The notes: generated by a model not told the origin, from the letters alone. A DNA stretch of 34,177 bases from CAYWTS01 sp964461265 (GCA_964461265.1 CAYWTS010000024.1:1-34177); one strand, 5' to 3'. Positions 7,923 through 17,656 are shown, numbered from the stretch's first letter. Translations and numbers: made by a program.

Positions 7923-9725
7923 ATGCCGGGATTAATCAGCCAATATTATAATTCTGTACTTAAATCATTTATGCTGTTATTGCTGTTCACATCAGCAAGT
8001 ATCCCCCAAAATACCGATATACAGAATAATACTATAATAGATAATATTACGATAACCGGTTATGATTATTTCTCTTACAGTCAGCTTCTGGCAATGATGA
8101 ATTCAAAAACCGGCAGTATCTATTCACCTGAACAAATGACACTTGACCTCCGCAATATCATTGCTTCATATAAAAAAGAAGGCTTTTTAAATGTTCATAT
8201 TTCCAGAACGAAAGATATATTTAATTCCGATTCAACTAAGATAGATATTTCTTTTAATATTATCGAAGGCAAACGATATACAGTAGGAGAAATCAGATTC
8301 GAGGGAAATAAAAAATTCACTGCTGCGTATCTGATTAAGCAAATGTATACGAAGGCAGGCTCGGTACTTGAGGCAGCAGCACTTAACAGGGATATTGAGC
8401 AGTTATTAAGTATCTACGAAAAAGCCGGATTTATATTCGCATCTATAGAAGTAAAAGAAATATCCGGTTATACCGATTTAAAAAAAATCCCGCGTATTTT
8501 AATCGTAATATCGGTAAACGAAAATGAAAAAGTGAGGATAGATAAAGTAGTAATAGAAGGCAACACCTCGACAAAAACAAACGTTATCCTGCGTGAACTG
8601 AGAATCAGCAAAAAGGCAGTAACAGTGGAGTCGTTATACGAGATAAAGAAAAAACTTGATAATCTTGGATTTTTTTCAAACGTAGAACAGCCAAAGATAG
8701 TAAAGTATAAAAATTCTACCGTTATGCTGATAAAGGTAACCGAAGGCAGTACAAATACTTTCGATGGTATTGTTGGATACGTTCCACCGGCAAGTGATGA
8801 AGATAAAGGATATTTTACGGGACTTGTAAATCTATCGCTGCGGAACCTGTTTGGGACTGGACGTAAGATAGAAGCACGCTGGCAGAAGGAACAACAGCAA
8901 ACACAGGAACTGGAATTAAAATACATGGAACCCTGGTTACTAAGCTTGCCTTTAAATATAAATCTGTCATTTATACAGCGAGTACAGGATTCAACATATG
9001 TAAAACGTAGCTTTAATACAAAATCAGACCTGTTAATTTCATCATCTTTTTCCGCTTCATTACTTACACAATACGAAAGGGTTATACCGGGTGAACAGAA
9101 TTACAGCGGTGTAGCTATTTTTAACAGCAGAGTACTCGGAACCGGTTTTGAAATCAAGCTTGATACACGGGACTATATTTATAACCCTTTATTCGGATTA
9201 CTTTACAGGACAACTTATTCTATCGGTCAAAAGAAAGTATATAACAACGATGAATTTAAATCATACAGTGTACCAAGAGATTTTACGGTTCACCGGTTCC
9301 AGATTGATCTTGATTTTTACCACTCATTTTTCAACAGGCAATCTACACTAATCTCGATACACGGCGGTGAGGTCCGCTCACCAAAGCTTGAAAATGCCGA
9401 CTATTTCCGTTTTGGCGGTATTAAAACAGTCCGCGGATACAGAGAAGAACAGTTTCTTGCTTCTCGTGTAGTATGGTCGAATGTAGAAATCAGGTACCTG
9501 CTGACCCGCAGAACTTTTGCAGCAATTTTTTATGATGCCGGATATTACTGGAAACCGGGAGATGATATTACGGGTACTCCGAAACAAAATGCATTTATAT
9601 ACGGTTATGGCGCCGGCTTAAGATTTGAAACACCGCTTGGAATATTTGGTGTTAGTTATGCGCTCGGAAAGGGAGATTCGATATTAGAAGGCAAGGTACA
9701 CTTTGGGTTGATAAATGAGTTTTAA
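7923..9725 (+). CDS. Omp85/BamA-like outer membrane assembly protein
   Basis: This 600-residue protein has a signal peptide (hydrophobic LKSFMLLLLFTSAS, residues about 14-28). About three POTRA repeats cover residues 35-275 (IIDNITITGYDYFS..., VGEIRFEGNKKF..., IDKVVIEGNTST...). A 16-strand type barrel occupies about 280-600. The conserved loop-6 motif VRGYRE is present near residue 503, and the last residue is Phe, as in barrel proteins recognised by the BAM machine. Omp85 proteins insert or translocate proteins at the outer membrane. It is shorter than typical BamA (about 800 residues, five POTRAs), so it may be a second, specialised copy or a TamA-like protein. No Shine-Dalgarno is evident before ATG 7923. 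Confidence 0.85.
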   Translation: MPGLISQYYNSVLKSFMLLLLFTSASIPQNTDIQNNTIIDNITITGYDYFSYSQLLAMMNSKTGSIYSPEQMTLDLRNIIASYKKEGFLNVHISRTKDIFNSDSTKIDISFNIIEGKRYTVGEIRFEGNKKFTAAYLIKQMYTKAGSVLEAAALNRDIEQLLSIYEKAGFIFASIEVKEISGYTDLKKIPRILIVISVNENEKVRIDKVVIEGNTSTKTNVILRELRISKKAVTVESLYEIKKKLDNLGFFSNVEQPKIVKYKNSTVMLIKVTEGSTNTFDGIVGYVPPASDEDKGYFTGLVNLSLRNLFGTGRKIEARWQKEQQQTQELELKYMEPWLLSLPLNINLSFIQRVQDSTYVKRSFNTKSDLLISSSFSASLLTQYERVIPGEQNYSGVAIFNSRVLGTGFEIKLDTRDYIYNPLFGLLYRTTYSIGQKKVYNNDEFKSYSVPRDFTVHRFQIDLDFYHSFFNRQSTLISIHGGEVRSPKLENADYFRFGGIKTVRGYREEQFLASRVVWSNVEIRYLLTRRTFAAIFYDAGYYWKPGDDITGTPKQNAFIYGYGAGLRFETPLGIFGVSYALGKGDSILEGKVHFGLINEF

Positions 9726-9793
9726 GTTAAATAAAAGATTGTACCGGGTAAATTAATTTAGCCAATATATTTTTTGAAAAAACTTCCTAAGCA

Positions 9794-9823
9794 CATTTTA
9801 TTAACAGTATCGATAATAAAATG
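9794..9823. terminator. AT-rich hairpin between convergent genes
   Basis: CATTTTATTA (9794-9803) pairs perfectly with TAATAAAATG (9814-9823) around a ten-base loop. It lies between the convergent ends of the Omp85 gene (9725) and gcvP (9871). The stem is almost pure AT, so its strength as a terminator is doubtful. Confidence 0.4.
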
Positions 9824-9870
9824 CATTTAGCAAGTTGAGGGATAACCCATACTAATTCATTGTTTCTGCA

Positions 9871-12777
9871 TTACACTTTATTTTCCTCAGCATAACTGCT
9901 TACTGGCTCGCATGAGCATACAAAATTCCTGTCACCGTAGGCATTATCAATTCTGCCGACAGCTGGCCAGAACTTACGTTCTTTTACCCACTCAAGCGGG
10001 TAAGCTGCCCGCTCTCTTGAATATATGTGATTCCACTTATCCGATGCAATGTGCTGTGCTGTATGAGGTGAATTTTTTAACAGGTTATCATGCAAATCGG
10101 CTTTGCCATTTTCTATTTCCTCAATTTCTTTTCTAATCTGAATCATAGCATCACAAAATCTGTCGAGTTCTTCCTTCGATTCGCTTTCTGTCGGTTCAAC
10201 CATAAACGTTCCCGGAACAGGGAAAGAAACTGTCGGAGCATGGAAACCGTAATCCATAAGTCTCTTTGCTATGTCTTCAACTTCGATACCGGCAGTTTTT
10301 TTAAAACCTCTCATATCAAAAATCAGTTCATGAGCATTAAAGCCATTCTTGCCCGTATACAGTACAGGATAATATTTCTCAAGTTTAGCCTTGAGATAAT
10401 TGGCGTTTAGTATAGAGACCTTCGATGCTTTAGTTAATCCTTCTTCACCGGTCATCCTGATATACGCATAAGAAATGAGAACGATGTTAGGACTGCCCCA
10501 CGGAGCAGCTGAAACGGCTGTAATAGACTTTTCACCGCCTATTTTTATAACCGAATGTCCAGGTAAAAATGGTTTGAGATGTTTCCGTACCGCTATTGGA
10601 CCCATTCCCGGACCTCCGCCCCCATGAGGTATGCAGAAAGTTTTATGTAAGTTCAAATGGCACACATCGGAGCCAATTACCGCAGGGCTTGTTAATCCTA
10701 TTTGTGCATTAAGATTTGCACCATCCATATAAACCTGCCCGCCATTTGCGTGAATAATTTCACAAATATCCTTTATGCAGTCTTCAAAAACACCGTGTGT
10801 AGAAGGGTAAGTAACCATTAACGCACACAGGTTGTATTTATTTTCTTCAGTTCTTTTTTTTAAATCTTCAACGTCTATATCACCCCTTTCAGTAGTTTTC
10901 ACAACAACAACCTTCATTCCTGCCATAACCGCACTGGCAGGATTTGTACCGTGTGCAGAAGCAGGTATCAGCACAACATTTCTGTATTCTTCTCCCCTGC
11001 TTCGATGATATGCCCTTATGACCATAAGCCCGGTGTACTCACCCTGAGCACCTGAATTAGGCTGTAATGAAACGGCATCGAAACCGGTAATTTCGGAGAG
11101 GTAACTTTCAAGATTAGCAAATACTTCCTTATATCCATTAGCTTGCTCTGCCGGTGCAAACGGATGTAAACCGCTGAATTTATTCCATGTTACAGGAATC
11201 ATTTCAGTAGCAGCATTCATTTTCATTGTACATGAACCTAGCGGTATCATTGAGGTATTCAAAGCAAGGTCTTTGCTTTCAAGCCTGTGCAGATAACGCA
11301 TCATTTCCGTTTCGGAGTGGTAACTATTAAATACAGGATTCTTTAAATAATCCGTATTTCTTTTTAAATTTCCCGGGTATGAGCTTTTCCCGGTAATATT
11401 AATATGTTCGGCAGATAATTTAAAGTTTTTACCAGCTGCAGAAGCGAATATCGAAATAATATCCTCTAAATCTTTAAGAGAAACTGTTTCATCAAGCGAA
11501 ATACATACGAAGTTATTATCCGGATACCTAAAATTTATCTCCTTCGACTCTGCCAGATGTTTAATTCTGAGTATCTGCTGACCGTCAGCTTTTATTTTCA
11601 GTGTATCAAAGTATTCTGTGTTTAGCTGTTCATAACCGAGTAGTTTAATTTGTTCATTTAAAATAACAGTTAGGTTATGTATCCTTTCAGCAATCCGTTT
11701 AATACCTTCAGGACCATGGTAAGCAGCATACATACCGGCTATAATTGCAAGAAGAACCTGGGCGGTGCAGATATTGCTGGTAGCTTTTTCACGCCTGATG
11801 TGCTGTTCACGTGTTTGCAAAGCCATTCTATAGGCTTTATTGCCATGCGAATCGATAGAAATTCCGATAATTCTGCCGGGAACAACACGCTTGAATTCAT
11901 CTTTACAGGCAAAGTAAGCTGCATGCGGTCCCCCATAACCCATTGGAACACCAAAACGCTGAGAAGAGCCAATTGCAACATCAGCTCCAAGTTCACCCGG
12001 TGGTGTTAAGAGTGCAAGCGACATTAAATCTGCAGCCATTACAACTTTGATATCTTTATTATGAGCACTTGTTATAATTCTTCTGAAATCATTCACTTGA
12101 CCCGATTTATCAGGATATTGAACTATTATCCCAAAATAATCATCATTGAAATCAATAGTGCTGCAGTCACCAATAACAAGCTCAATACCCTGTGGTTCCG
12201 ATCTTGTTCTTAACACATCAATAGTTTGAGGAAAGCACTCACTGGAAACAAAAAATTTATTGCAGTTTTTCTTAGCTGGCTTCCTGTTATTATGAAGCAT
12301 CGACATAGCTTCGGCTGCAGCTGTAGCTTCGTCAAGAAGCGAAGCGTTTGCGATTTCAAGTCCCGTAAGGTCAATAATCAAAGTCTGGTATACAAGCAAT
12401 GCTTCAAGTCTGCCCTGGGCAATTTCGGCCTGGTAAGGAGTGTATTGTGTGTACCAGCCGGGATTTTCAAGTATGTTTCTTAGAATTACCGAAGGTGTTA
12501 TTGTACCATAATAGCCCATCCCAATATACGACCTGAACAATTTATTCTTTGATGCAATAGATTCTAACTCATTTAAAACTTCGTATTCTGATACAGGTTC
12601 AGGAAGGTTAAGTTTATTTTTTAAAAGAATATCATGAGGAACAGTTTTTTGAATAAGCTCATCAAGTGATGAAATCCCGATAACCTTTACCATTTTTTCT
12701 ATATCTTCATCACATGGACCCAGATGACGGTTTATAAAACGGTCCGAATATCCTAATTCAAACTCAGGTGAAGTCAA
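9871..12777 (-). CDS. gcvP: Glycine dehydrogenase (decarboxylating), P-protein of the glycine cleavage system
   Basis: This is a 968-residue single-chain P-protein, the normal length for the fused (not P1/P2 split) form. It decarboxylates glycine with PLP and passes the aminomethyl group to the lipoyl H-protein. The N-terminus carries the family opening FINRHLGPCDEDIEKM. The first half contains YTPYQAEIAQGRLEALL and the YGGPHAAYFA motif. The second half holds the PLP lysine K712 in NLHKTFCIPHGGGGPGMGP and the PLGSCTMKMNAATEM motif. gcvH and gcvT are not in the window, so the system is encoded at separate loci. The start gives the standard N-terminus; only about 70 bases separate it from the rnc stop, leaving no room for a glycine riboswitch. 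Confidence 0.97.
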   Translation of the reverse strand: MTSPEFELGYSDRFINRHLGPCDEDIEKMVKVIGISSLDELIQKTVPHDILLKNKLNLPEPVSEYEVLNELESIASKNKLFRSYIGMGYYGTITPSVILRNILENPGWYTQYTPYQAEIAQGRLEALLVYQTLIIDLTGLEIANASLLDEATAAAEAMSMLHNNRKPAKKNCNKFFVSSECFPQTIDVLRTRSEPQGIELVIGDCSTIDFNDDYFGIIVQYPDKSGQVNDFRRIITSAHNKDIKVVMAADLMSLALLTPPGELGADVAIGSSQRFGVPMGYGGPHAAYFACKDEFKRVVPGRIIGISIDSHGNKAYRMALQTREQHIRREKATSNICTAQVLLAIIAGMYAAYHGPEGIKRIAERIHNLTVILNEQIKLLGYEQLNTEYFDTLKIKADGQQILRIKHLAESKEINFRYPDNNFVCISLDETVSLKDLEDIISIFASAAGKNFKLSAEHINITGKSSYPGNLKRNTDYLKNPVFNSYHSETEMMRYLHRLESKDLALNTSMIPLGSCTMKMNAATEMIPVTWNKFSGLHPFAPAEQANGYKEVFANLESYLSEITGFDAVSLQPNSGAQGEYTGLMVIRAYHRSRGEEYRNVVLIPASAHGTNPASAVMAGMKVVVVKTTERGDIDVEDLKKRTEENKYNLCALMVTYPSTHGVFEDCIKDICEIIHANGGQVYMDGANLNAQIGLTSPAVIGSDVCHLNLHKTFCIPHGGGGPGMGPIAVRKHLKPFLPGHSVIKIGGEKSITAVSAAPWGSPNIVLISYAYIRMTGEEGLTKASKVSILNANYLKAKLEKYYPVLYTGKNGFNAHELIFDMRGFKKTAGIEVEDIAKRLMDYGFHAPTVSFPVPGTFMVEPTESESKEELDRFCDAMIQIRKEIEEIENGKADLHDNLLKNSPHTAQHIASDKWNHIYSRERAAYPLEWVKERKFWPAVGRIDNAYGDRNFVCSCEPVSSYAEENKV

Positions 12778-12810
12778 TTTAATATACGCTTTCTAATAAA
12801 ATTTGAATTT

Positions 12811-12838
12811 AAGTAAAAATAAATCCCCTTACGGGGAT
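12811..12838 (-). terminator. Terminator of the acpP-fabF-rnc operon
   Basis: Read on the minus strand, ATCCCC-GTAA-GGGGAT (12838 to 12823) is followed by a T-rich tail (TTATTTTTACTT). It lies 13 bases after the rnc stop and upstream of gcvP, so gcvP probably has its own promoter in the short gap. Confidence 0.7.
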
Positions 12839-12850
12839 GAAATCTGAATA

Positions 12851-13672
12851 TTATTTATCTTTTTTCTTTTTTTTAAGTCCCATTTTTTCAATAACATCCA
12901 GATTCCTCAAAGCATTGCTCGCTGCTTCCTGCTCGGCTTGTTTTTTAGTTCTGCCTTTGCCTATACCAAGCGCCATTTCATTTATTTTCACTTCAACGGT
13001 GAAAAGCTTATTATGCTCAGGGCCTTCTTCCTGAATTACATCATATTCAGGAATGAAATCGGTGTTCGCCTGTGTATACTCAAGAAGTCTGCTTTTATAA
13101 TTCTCGTCGAACTGGTTCAGCCATTTTACATCAAGTTTTTTGAATATTTGTTCATTAAGGAATTCTTTTGCAGCTTCATATCCTCTGTCAAGGAAAATTG
13201 CACCTATAAGAGCTTCGTAAGCATCGGATAAAATTGTATCATATCCGTCTTCGATTGATTTAAGAGCTGTAGGTGCGGCAAGCATATATTTTTGCAGTTC
13301 TATCTCTTTAGCCCGTTCTGCAAGGAAGCGGTGGTTAACCAGGACGGAACGGAATTTGGTCAGGTCTCCTTCTTCCGATGTCGGGAAATTCTTGTATAAA
13401 TATTCTGCAACAACCGAATCAAGTATAGCATCGCCAAGGTATTCCAGCCTTTCGTTAGAATTTAGCTTAATTCCGTTTAGATTTTTTGATTTTAAAAACG
13501 ACCGGTGTGTAAGAGCATTAATAAAAATGTTCTTATTAATTATTTCACATCCAATAGTTTCCTCAAATGCCTTAAAATTAATTGAGGCAATAGCTGAATA
13601 AATATCATCCCGGTCCTTATTTCTGCGGAAGGCTGGTAAGAACTTTTTAACAACCCTTAATATACCGAACAT
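12851..13672 (-). CDS. rnc: Ribonuclease III
   Basis: This 273-residue endonuclease cuts double-stranded RNA during rRNA and mRNA maturation. The signature NERLEYLGDAILD (residues 73-85), with the metal-binding acidic residues, is intact. The second catalytic helix (SDAYEALIGAIFLDRG, Asp and Glu present) follows. A C-terminal double-stranded RNA-binding domain covers about residues 193-262 (YKSRLLEYTQA ... GKGRTKKQAEQEAASNAL). The end is Lys-rich (KKKKKDK). It is the last gene of the acpP-fabF-rnc operon, nine bases after the fabF stop, an order conserved widely in bacteria. Confidence 0.96.
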   Translation of the reverse strand: MFGILRVVKKFLPAFRRNKDRDDIYSAIASINFKAFEETIGCEIINKNIFINALTHRSFLKSKNLNGIKLNSNERLEYLGDAILDSVVAEYLYKNFPTSEEGDLTKFRSVLVNHRFLAERAKEIELQKYMLAAPTALKSIEDGYDTILSDAYEALIGAIFLDRGYEAAKEFLNEQIFKKLDVKWLNQFDENYKSRLLEYTQANTDFIPEYDVIQEEGPEHNKLFTVEVKINEMALGIGKGRTKKQAEQEAASNALRNLDVIEKMGLKKKKKDK

Positions 13673-13681
13673 AAAGTTTAA

Positions 13682-14929
13682 CTACTCTTCGAACTTTTTA
13701 AATATAATCGCTGTATTATGCCCGCCAAATCCCGAATTATCGCTAAGCACGGTATTGATTTCTTTCACTAATGCCTGATTAGGAACGTAGTTCAGGTCAC
13801 ACTCCGGGTCAGGCGTGGTATAATTAATGGTTGGTGGAACAATGCCATTTTTAATAGTTAAAACCGCTGCAATAGCTTCAACAGCTCCGGCTGCACCAAG
13901 TAAATGACCAACCATCGATTTTATCGAATGAACCGGTATATCGTATGCATGTTTTCCGAATACCGTTTTTATAGCTGCTGTTTCACTCCTGTCATTTGGT
14001 GGTGTGGAGGTCCCATGTGCATTAATGCAGTCAATTTCCGTCGGTTTAAGTTTTGCGTCTTCTAATGCAATTCTAATCGCGTTTACCACGCCTTCGCCGC
14101 CGGGTGCAGGGTCGGTAATGTGATGAGCATCTCCGGTGAGACCAATGCCGGCTATCTCTGCATAAATTTTTGCACCGCGTGATTTTGCGTGTTCCAGCTC
14201 TTCCAATATCAGTGTCCCTCCGCCTTCGCCCATTACGAACCCGTCCCTCTCCTTATCGAATGGCCTTGATGCTTTTTCGGGTTCATCATTGCGTGTAGAA
14301 ATAGCATGCATTGCATTAAAACCACCAACGCCCATAGGACAAATCACAGCTTCAGAACCGCCTGTAACCATTAAATTGGCTGAACCTCTTTCAATTAAAA
14401 TTACCGAATCAACAATTGAATGTGCCGATGTTGTACAGGCTGAAGTTGTAGCGTAGTTAGGTCCTTTTAATCCGTGAAGCATCGAAATACGTCCGGCTGC
14501 TATATCAGCAATGAGCATTGGAATAAAGAAAGGACTTATACGGTCGGGATTACCGTTTTTTTCATAAAGTTTGGTCTGCTCTTTATGATAAGTCCACATA
14601 CCGCCGATACCCGACCCATAAACAACACCTGCTTTGTTTTTGTTAATTTTCTCAAAGTCAAGACCGGCGTCTTTGATTGCCATATTGGCTGAAGCAATAG
14701 CGAATTGTGTGAAAGGGTCAACACGCTGGGCAAGTTTTCTATCCATAAACTGGAGAGGGTCAAAATTTTTGACCTCACATGCGAATTTGGTCCTGAAATG
14801 TGTCGTATCGAAATATGTTATTGGAGCAGCACCGCTTTTTCCTGCAATTAAATTGCTCCAGAATTCCTCAAGTGCATTTCCAATAGGAGATACCACTCCC
14901 ATCCCTGTTACAACAACGCGTCTGTTCAT
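13682..14929 (-). CDS. fabF: 3-oxoacyl-[acyl-carrier-protein] synthase II
   Basis: This 415-residue condensing enzyme elongates acyl-ACP with malonyl-ACP in type II fatty acid synthesis. The catalytic triad is complete: Cys165 in TTSACTTSAHSI, His305 in NAHGTSTPPND and His342 in GHLLGAAGAVE. The opening RRVVVTGMGVVSPIGN is canonical and fixes the start. It lies 17 bases after acpP and nine before rnc in one operon. Length is standard. Confidence 0.97.
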   Translation of the reverse strand: MNRRVVVTGMGVVSPIGNALEEFWSNLIAGKSGAAPITYFDTTHFRTKFACEVKNFDPLQFMDRKLAQRVDPFTQFAIASANMAIKDAGLDFEKINKNKAGVVYGSGIGGMWTYHKEQTKLYEKNGNPDRISPFFIPMLIADIAAGRISMLHGLKGPNYATTSACTTSAHSIVDSVILIERGSANLMVTGGSEAVICPMGVGGFNAMHAISTRNDEPEKASRPFDKERDGFVMGEGGGTLILEELEHAKSRGAKIYAEIAGIGLTGDAHHITDPAPGGEGVVNAIRIALEDAKLKPTEIDCINAHGTSTPPNDRSETAAIKTVFGKHAYDIPVHSIKSMVGHLLGAAGAVEAIAAVLTIKNGIVPPTINYTTPDPECDLNYVPNQALVKEINTVLSDNSGFGGHNTAIIFKKFEE

Positions 14930-14946
14930 TTAGCTGATAGATTTAT

Positions 14947-15192
14947 TTATTGTCCAATTTTAGACTTGACATAGGTGATGGCATCACCAACGGTGGTAAT
15001 TTTCTCCTGGTCTTCATCGGGAATCTGAATATTAAATCTGTTTTCAAGCTCCATGATTAACTCAACAGTATCAAGAGAATCTGCTCCCAAATCGTTGATA
15101 AATGACGCACTTTCGGTGACTTTCGATTCTTCGACACCCAATTTTTCAATAATTGCTTCCTTGATTTGGGCAGCAACATCTACTTCTGCCAT
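14947..15192 (-). CDS. acpP: Acyl carrier protein
   Basis: This 81-residue acidic four-helix protein carries acyl chains for fatty acid synthesis. The phosphopantetheine attachment site is Ser39 in GADSLDTVELIM. A strong Shine-Dalgarno (AAAGGAGG, 15200-15207 on the minus strand) sits seven bases before the ATG. It is the first gene of the acpP-fabF-rnc operon. Confidence 0.97.
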   Translation of the reverse strand: MAEVDVAAQIKEAIIEKLGVEESKVTESASFINDLGADSLDTVELIMELENRFNIQIPDEDQEKITTVGDAITYVKSKIGQ

Positions 15193-15227
15193 GTAGAAAC
15201 CTCCTTTATGTTTTTTGATTAATTATA

Positions 15228-15258
15228 CAAATTTAACAAGATAAAAGGTAATTTGAAA
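15228..15258 (-). promoter_or_regulatory. Bacteroidota-type housekeeping promoter for acpP
   Basis: On the minus strand, TAAATTTG (15235-15228) matches the Bacteroidota -7 element TAnnTTTG. TTTC (15258-15255) lies 19 bases upstream, in the position of the -33 TTTG element. Transcription would start roughly 25 to 30 bases before the acpP start codon. Candidate from pattern only. Confidence 0.45.
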
Positions 15259-15383
15259 GTGACTAAAATAATGTAAATAATTGTAAAAAACAGCAACTAA
15301 TTATACTTTACTAAAAAATAATTATTATAATCAACGAGTATCAGAGTATTTTAAATTCACATATATTTAAATATACTTGCACT

Positions 15384-16241
15384 GTGTTAAATTTTATAAT
15401 GATTTTAATATTATTTTGCTTTATTAATATGGAAACCATTGCACAAGACCTCTGGGCTGTAGCTAAAATTCCCGCTCCTGTTTTAAATTCACCCGATTTT
15501 AATGCCATATTTGGCGGTAACGATGGTATTTCGGTTAAGCTTGATGAAAGCGGGCTCATTAGAGAAATTGAATATATTGCCTTACCGGGCACCGTTTTTG
15601 AATTACTCGGCGAATATGATTACGGAACACACAAAATCTTTCACGCTAAAACAGATGAATATAATTATGATGCCTTGCTTTACATCGACAGCCGCTTTGT
15701 AGAAGTCACAGCTAAAAAACCCAAACCAAGGCAAAAACAAATGCCCTCAATAGAAAAAATATATCAGTTCCTCGATAATGCTGTGGGTTATCCTTACCTC
15801 TGGGGCGGAAACTATATTGATGGAATTCCCGAAATGCTGGAATATTATAAACCGCTATCGGAAATTGATACAAAGACAAAAGAACTCTGGACATTAACCG
15901 GCTGCGACTGCTCAGGGCTAATGTACCAGGCAACTAACGGATGTGCGGAACGAAATACGAGCAAACTGATTAATTACGGTGAAGCAGTTTACATTAAAGG
16001 AATGACTGCAGATGAAATTTTTAAGCAGGTAAAACCTCTTGACATGATAGTTTGGGATGGACACGTAATTTATGTGTATGACGATACAACAGCTATACAG
16101 AGCAGCTTATCGAAAGGCGGTGTTGTTAAAACAAATTTGCTTGATACTATTAACGAAGTTATGGAATCACGCACTCCGGTAAATGATTATAACAGCACAA
16201 TCGGTGAAAGGTTTGTTGTGAGAAGATGGTTCCATCAGTGA
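15384..16241 (+). CDS. Secreted NlpC/P60-family cysteine peptidase
   Basis: This is a protein of up to 285 residues with a hydrophobic N-terminus (residues about 3-20, cleavage near IAQ-DLW). Residues about 25-105 are an uncharacterised beta-rich domain. The C-terminal catalytic domain has the YPYLWGG segment, the nucleophile Cys176 in GCDCSGLMYQ and His227 in MIVWDGHVIYVYDD, the layout of NlpC/P60 murein hydrolases. It probably cuts peptidoglycan stem peptides in the periplasm (family knowledge). The GTG at 15384 is the longest start; an ATG at 15399 would also keep a signal-like segment, and neither has a clear Shine-Dalgarno. It converges on the Sua5 gene, with an imperfect hairpin (16239-16265) between the two stops. 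Confidence 0.8.
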   Translation: MLNFIMILILFCFINMETIAQDLWAVAKIPAPVLNSPDFNAIFGGNDGISVKLDESGLIREIEYIALPGTVFELLGEYDYGTHKIFHAKTDEYNYDALLYIDSRFVEVTAKKPKPRQKQMPSIEKIYQFLDNAVGYPYLWGGNYIDGIPEMLEYYKPLSEIDTKTKELWTLTGCDCSGLMYQATNGCAERNTSKLINYGEAVYIKGMTADEIFKQVKPLDMIVWDGHVIYVYDDTTAIQSSLSKGGVVKTNLLDTINEVMESRTPVNDYNSTIGERFVVRRWFHQ

Positions 16242-16262
16242 ACAATTATCGATGTACAATGT

Positions 16263-17219
16263 TCAGTAAATTATCGAAGAAGCTTTCTTTAATCGGTTCA
16301 TTATAGCTAAGCCAATGCCCTTTTCTTTTACTTCCTGGCAATAAATAAATTTTATCCCCTTCTCATCACATTGCCTGAAAAAAGAAAACAATTTCCGGGC
16401 ATAGCCGGTCTCATTTTTGCATAAAACTGCAAATTTTACTTTCCCCTTTTTAGTTTCAGCATTTTTAAAACCTATAAAAGCAGAATTTATTGATTTTATT
16501 TTTATCCTGTTAAAATGCTTTACTGTAATTACTTTCGCTTTCGGTGCATAATGCCTGTATTTTTGTCCCGGACTTTTTACAACAGCCGAACGGTTATATT
16601 TCTTTATACCGGGTATGATTTTTCTTAACATTTCATATGTAATTACGCCCGGACGAAGTATTATCGGCTGTTCAACAGTGCAATCAACTACAGTCGATTC
16701 GATACCGTGTTTTGCATCAGGACCTATAAGAATACAGGGTATCTTATTTCTAAAATCTTTTAAAACATGAATAAAACTTGTGGGCGACGGCGAACCTGAG
16801 AGATTCGCAGATGGTGCCGCAACCGGAACATTACATTCCTTTATAAACCTGCGTGCAATGACCGATGAAGGCATACGAACCGCAATGGTTTGAAGTCCTG
16901 AAGTTGCATGAAAAGGTATAATAGGGTGTTTCTTTAAAACCAATGTCAAAGGTCCCGGAAAAAAAGCTTCTGCAAGCTTGTGTGCTGTAGCAGGGATTTC
17001 TTCCGCAAGTATATTTAAATCGCTTTTTTTATTGATATGAACTATTAAAGGATTATCTTTAGGTCTCCCCTTAACTTTGAATATCTTCTTTATAGCGTTT
17101 TCGTCAAAAACATTTGCGCCAAGCCCGTAGACCGTCTCCGTAGGAAATGCCACTATTTCACCGTTTTTTATGAATTTTGCAGCAGTAACGGGTAATAATG
17201 TTAAAAGTGTTTTCATCAT
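16263..17219 (-). CDS. sua5: L-threonylcarbamoyladenylate synthase, Sua5 type
   Basis: This protein of about 318 residues makes threonylcarbamoyl-AMP from threonine, bicarbonate and ATP, the first step of t6A37 modification of ANN-decoding tRNAs. The YrdC fold is clear: IVAFPTETVYGLGANVFDE, the KGRPKDNPLIVHI motif, MPSSVIARRFI and APSANLSG. The linker SPGQKYRHYAPKAKV and a further 100 or so residues form the Sua5 C-terminal domain, so this is the two-domain type rather than short TsaC. The frame opens at a GTG at 17246, but the tandem ATGs at 17219 and 17216 give a more usual N-terminus (MMKTLLTLLP); no strong Shine-Dalgarno decides. Confidence 0.92.
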   Translation of the reverse strand: MMKTLLTLLPVTAAKFIKNGEIVAFPTETVYGLGANVFDENAIKKIFKVKGRPKDNPLIVHINKKSDLNILAEEIPATAHKLAEAFFPGPLTLVLKKHPIIPFHATSGLQTIAVRMPSSVIARRFIKECNVPVAAPSANLSGSPSPTSFIHVLKDFRNKIPCILIGPDAKHGIESTVVDCTVEQPIILRPGVITYEMLRKIIPGIKKYNRSAVVKSPGQKYRHYAPKAKVITVKHFNRIKIKSINSAFIGFKNAETKKGKVKFAVLCKNETGYARKLFSFFRQCDEKGIKFIYCQEVKEKGIGLAIMNRLKKASSIIY

Positions 17220-17261
17220 TACAAAATTAACACATCGTGAGCTCACTTAATATATCTCCCC

Positions 17262-17585
17262 TTAAGGAAGTCTGGTCCAAGGGAGCGCAGAAGTGGTTTT
17301 ATTACAGAACAATCTAATAAAAGTTTTTGTATAAATATTATTATAGGTAATAACATTCAATCTGTAAAAATACAACCCGCTTGCCATTAAATTGCCATCA
17401 AAATTAACAGTGTAAAATCCTGCTTCCTGAACTTTATTTAACAAATTATTTACTTCTTTCCCTAAAATATCATATACAATTAATCTGACTTTTCCGTTTA
17501 CCGGTATGTTATAGTCAATTTTGCTGTGCTGATTGGAAGGATTCGGGTGATTTTGTGAAAGGTTAAAATAAAAAAAGAGGGTAAT
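17262..17585 (-). pseudogene. Orphan T9SS sorting-domain fragment
   Basis: An open stretch with no start codon and no cargo domain reads NLSQNHPNPSNQHSKIDYNI, then a KVRLIVYDILGKEVNNLL strand and GNLMASGLYFYRLNV. This is unmistakably a T9SS type A C-terminal domain. The consensus NPFNP has become HPNPSNQ, an in-frame TAA lies just upstream (17586-17588), and the reading continues 10 or more residues past the usual end (TFIRLF). It is therefore the decayed 3' end of a lost secreted-protein gene, stranded between the Sua5 and histidine kinase genes. Confidence 0.7.
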
Positions 17586-17656
17586 TTACCGGATAGTTGG
17601 GCTATTTATACCCCGTATTTGTACTTAAATAATGGTGATGTTTATAAAATCGGTTT

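Noticed and set aside
12778..12850. Glycine riboswitch upstream of gcvP
   Set aside because: Only 73 bases separate gcvP from rnc, and they are taken up by a terminator hairpin; no aptamer-like structure is visible.
16239..16265. Imperfect inverted repeat between convergent stops as a terminator
   Set aside because: The stem has a bulge and there is no T-tract on either side; it resembles the low-complexity intergenic filler common in this group.
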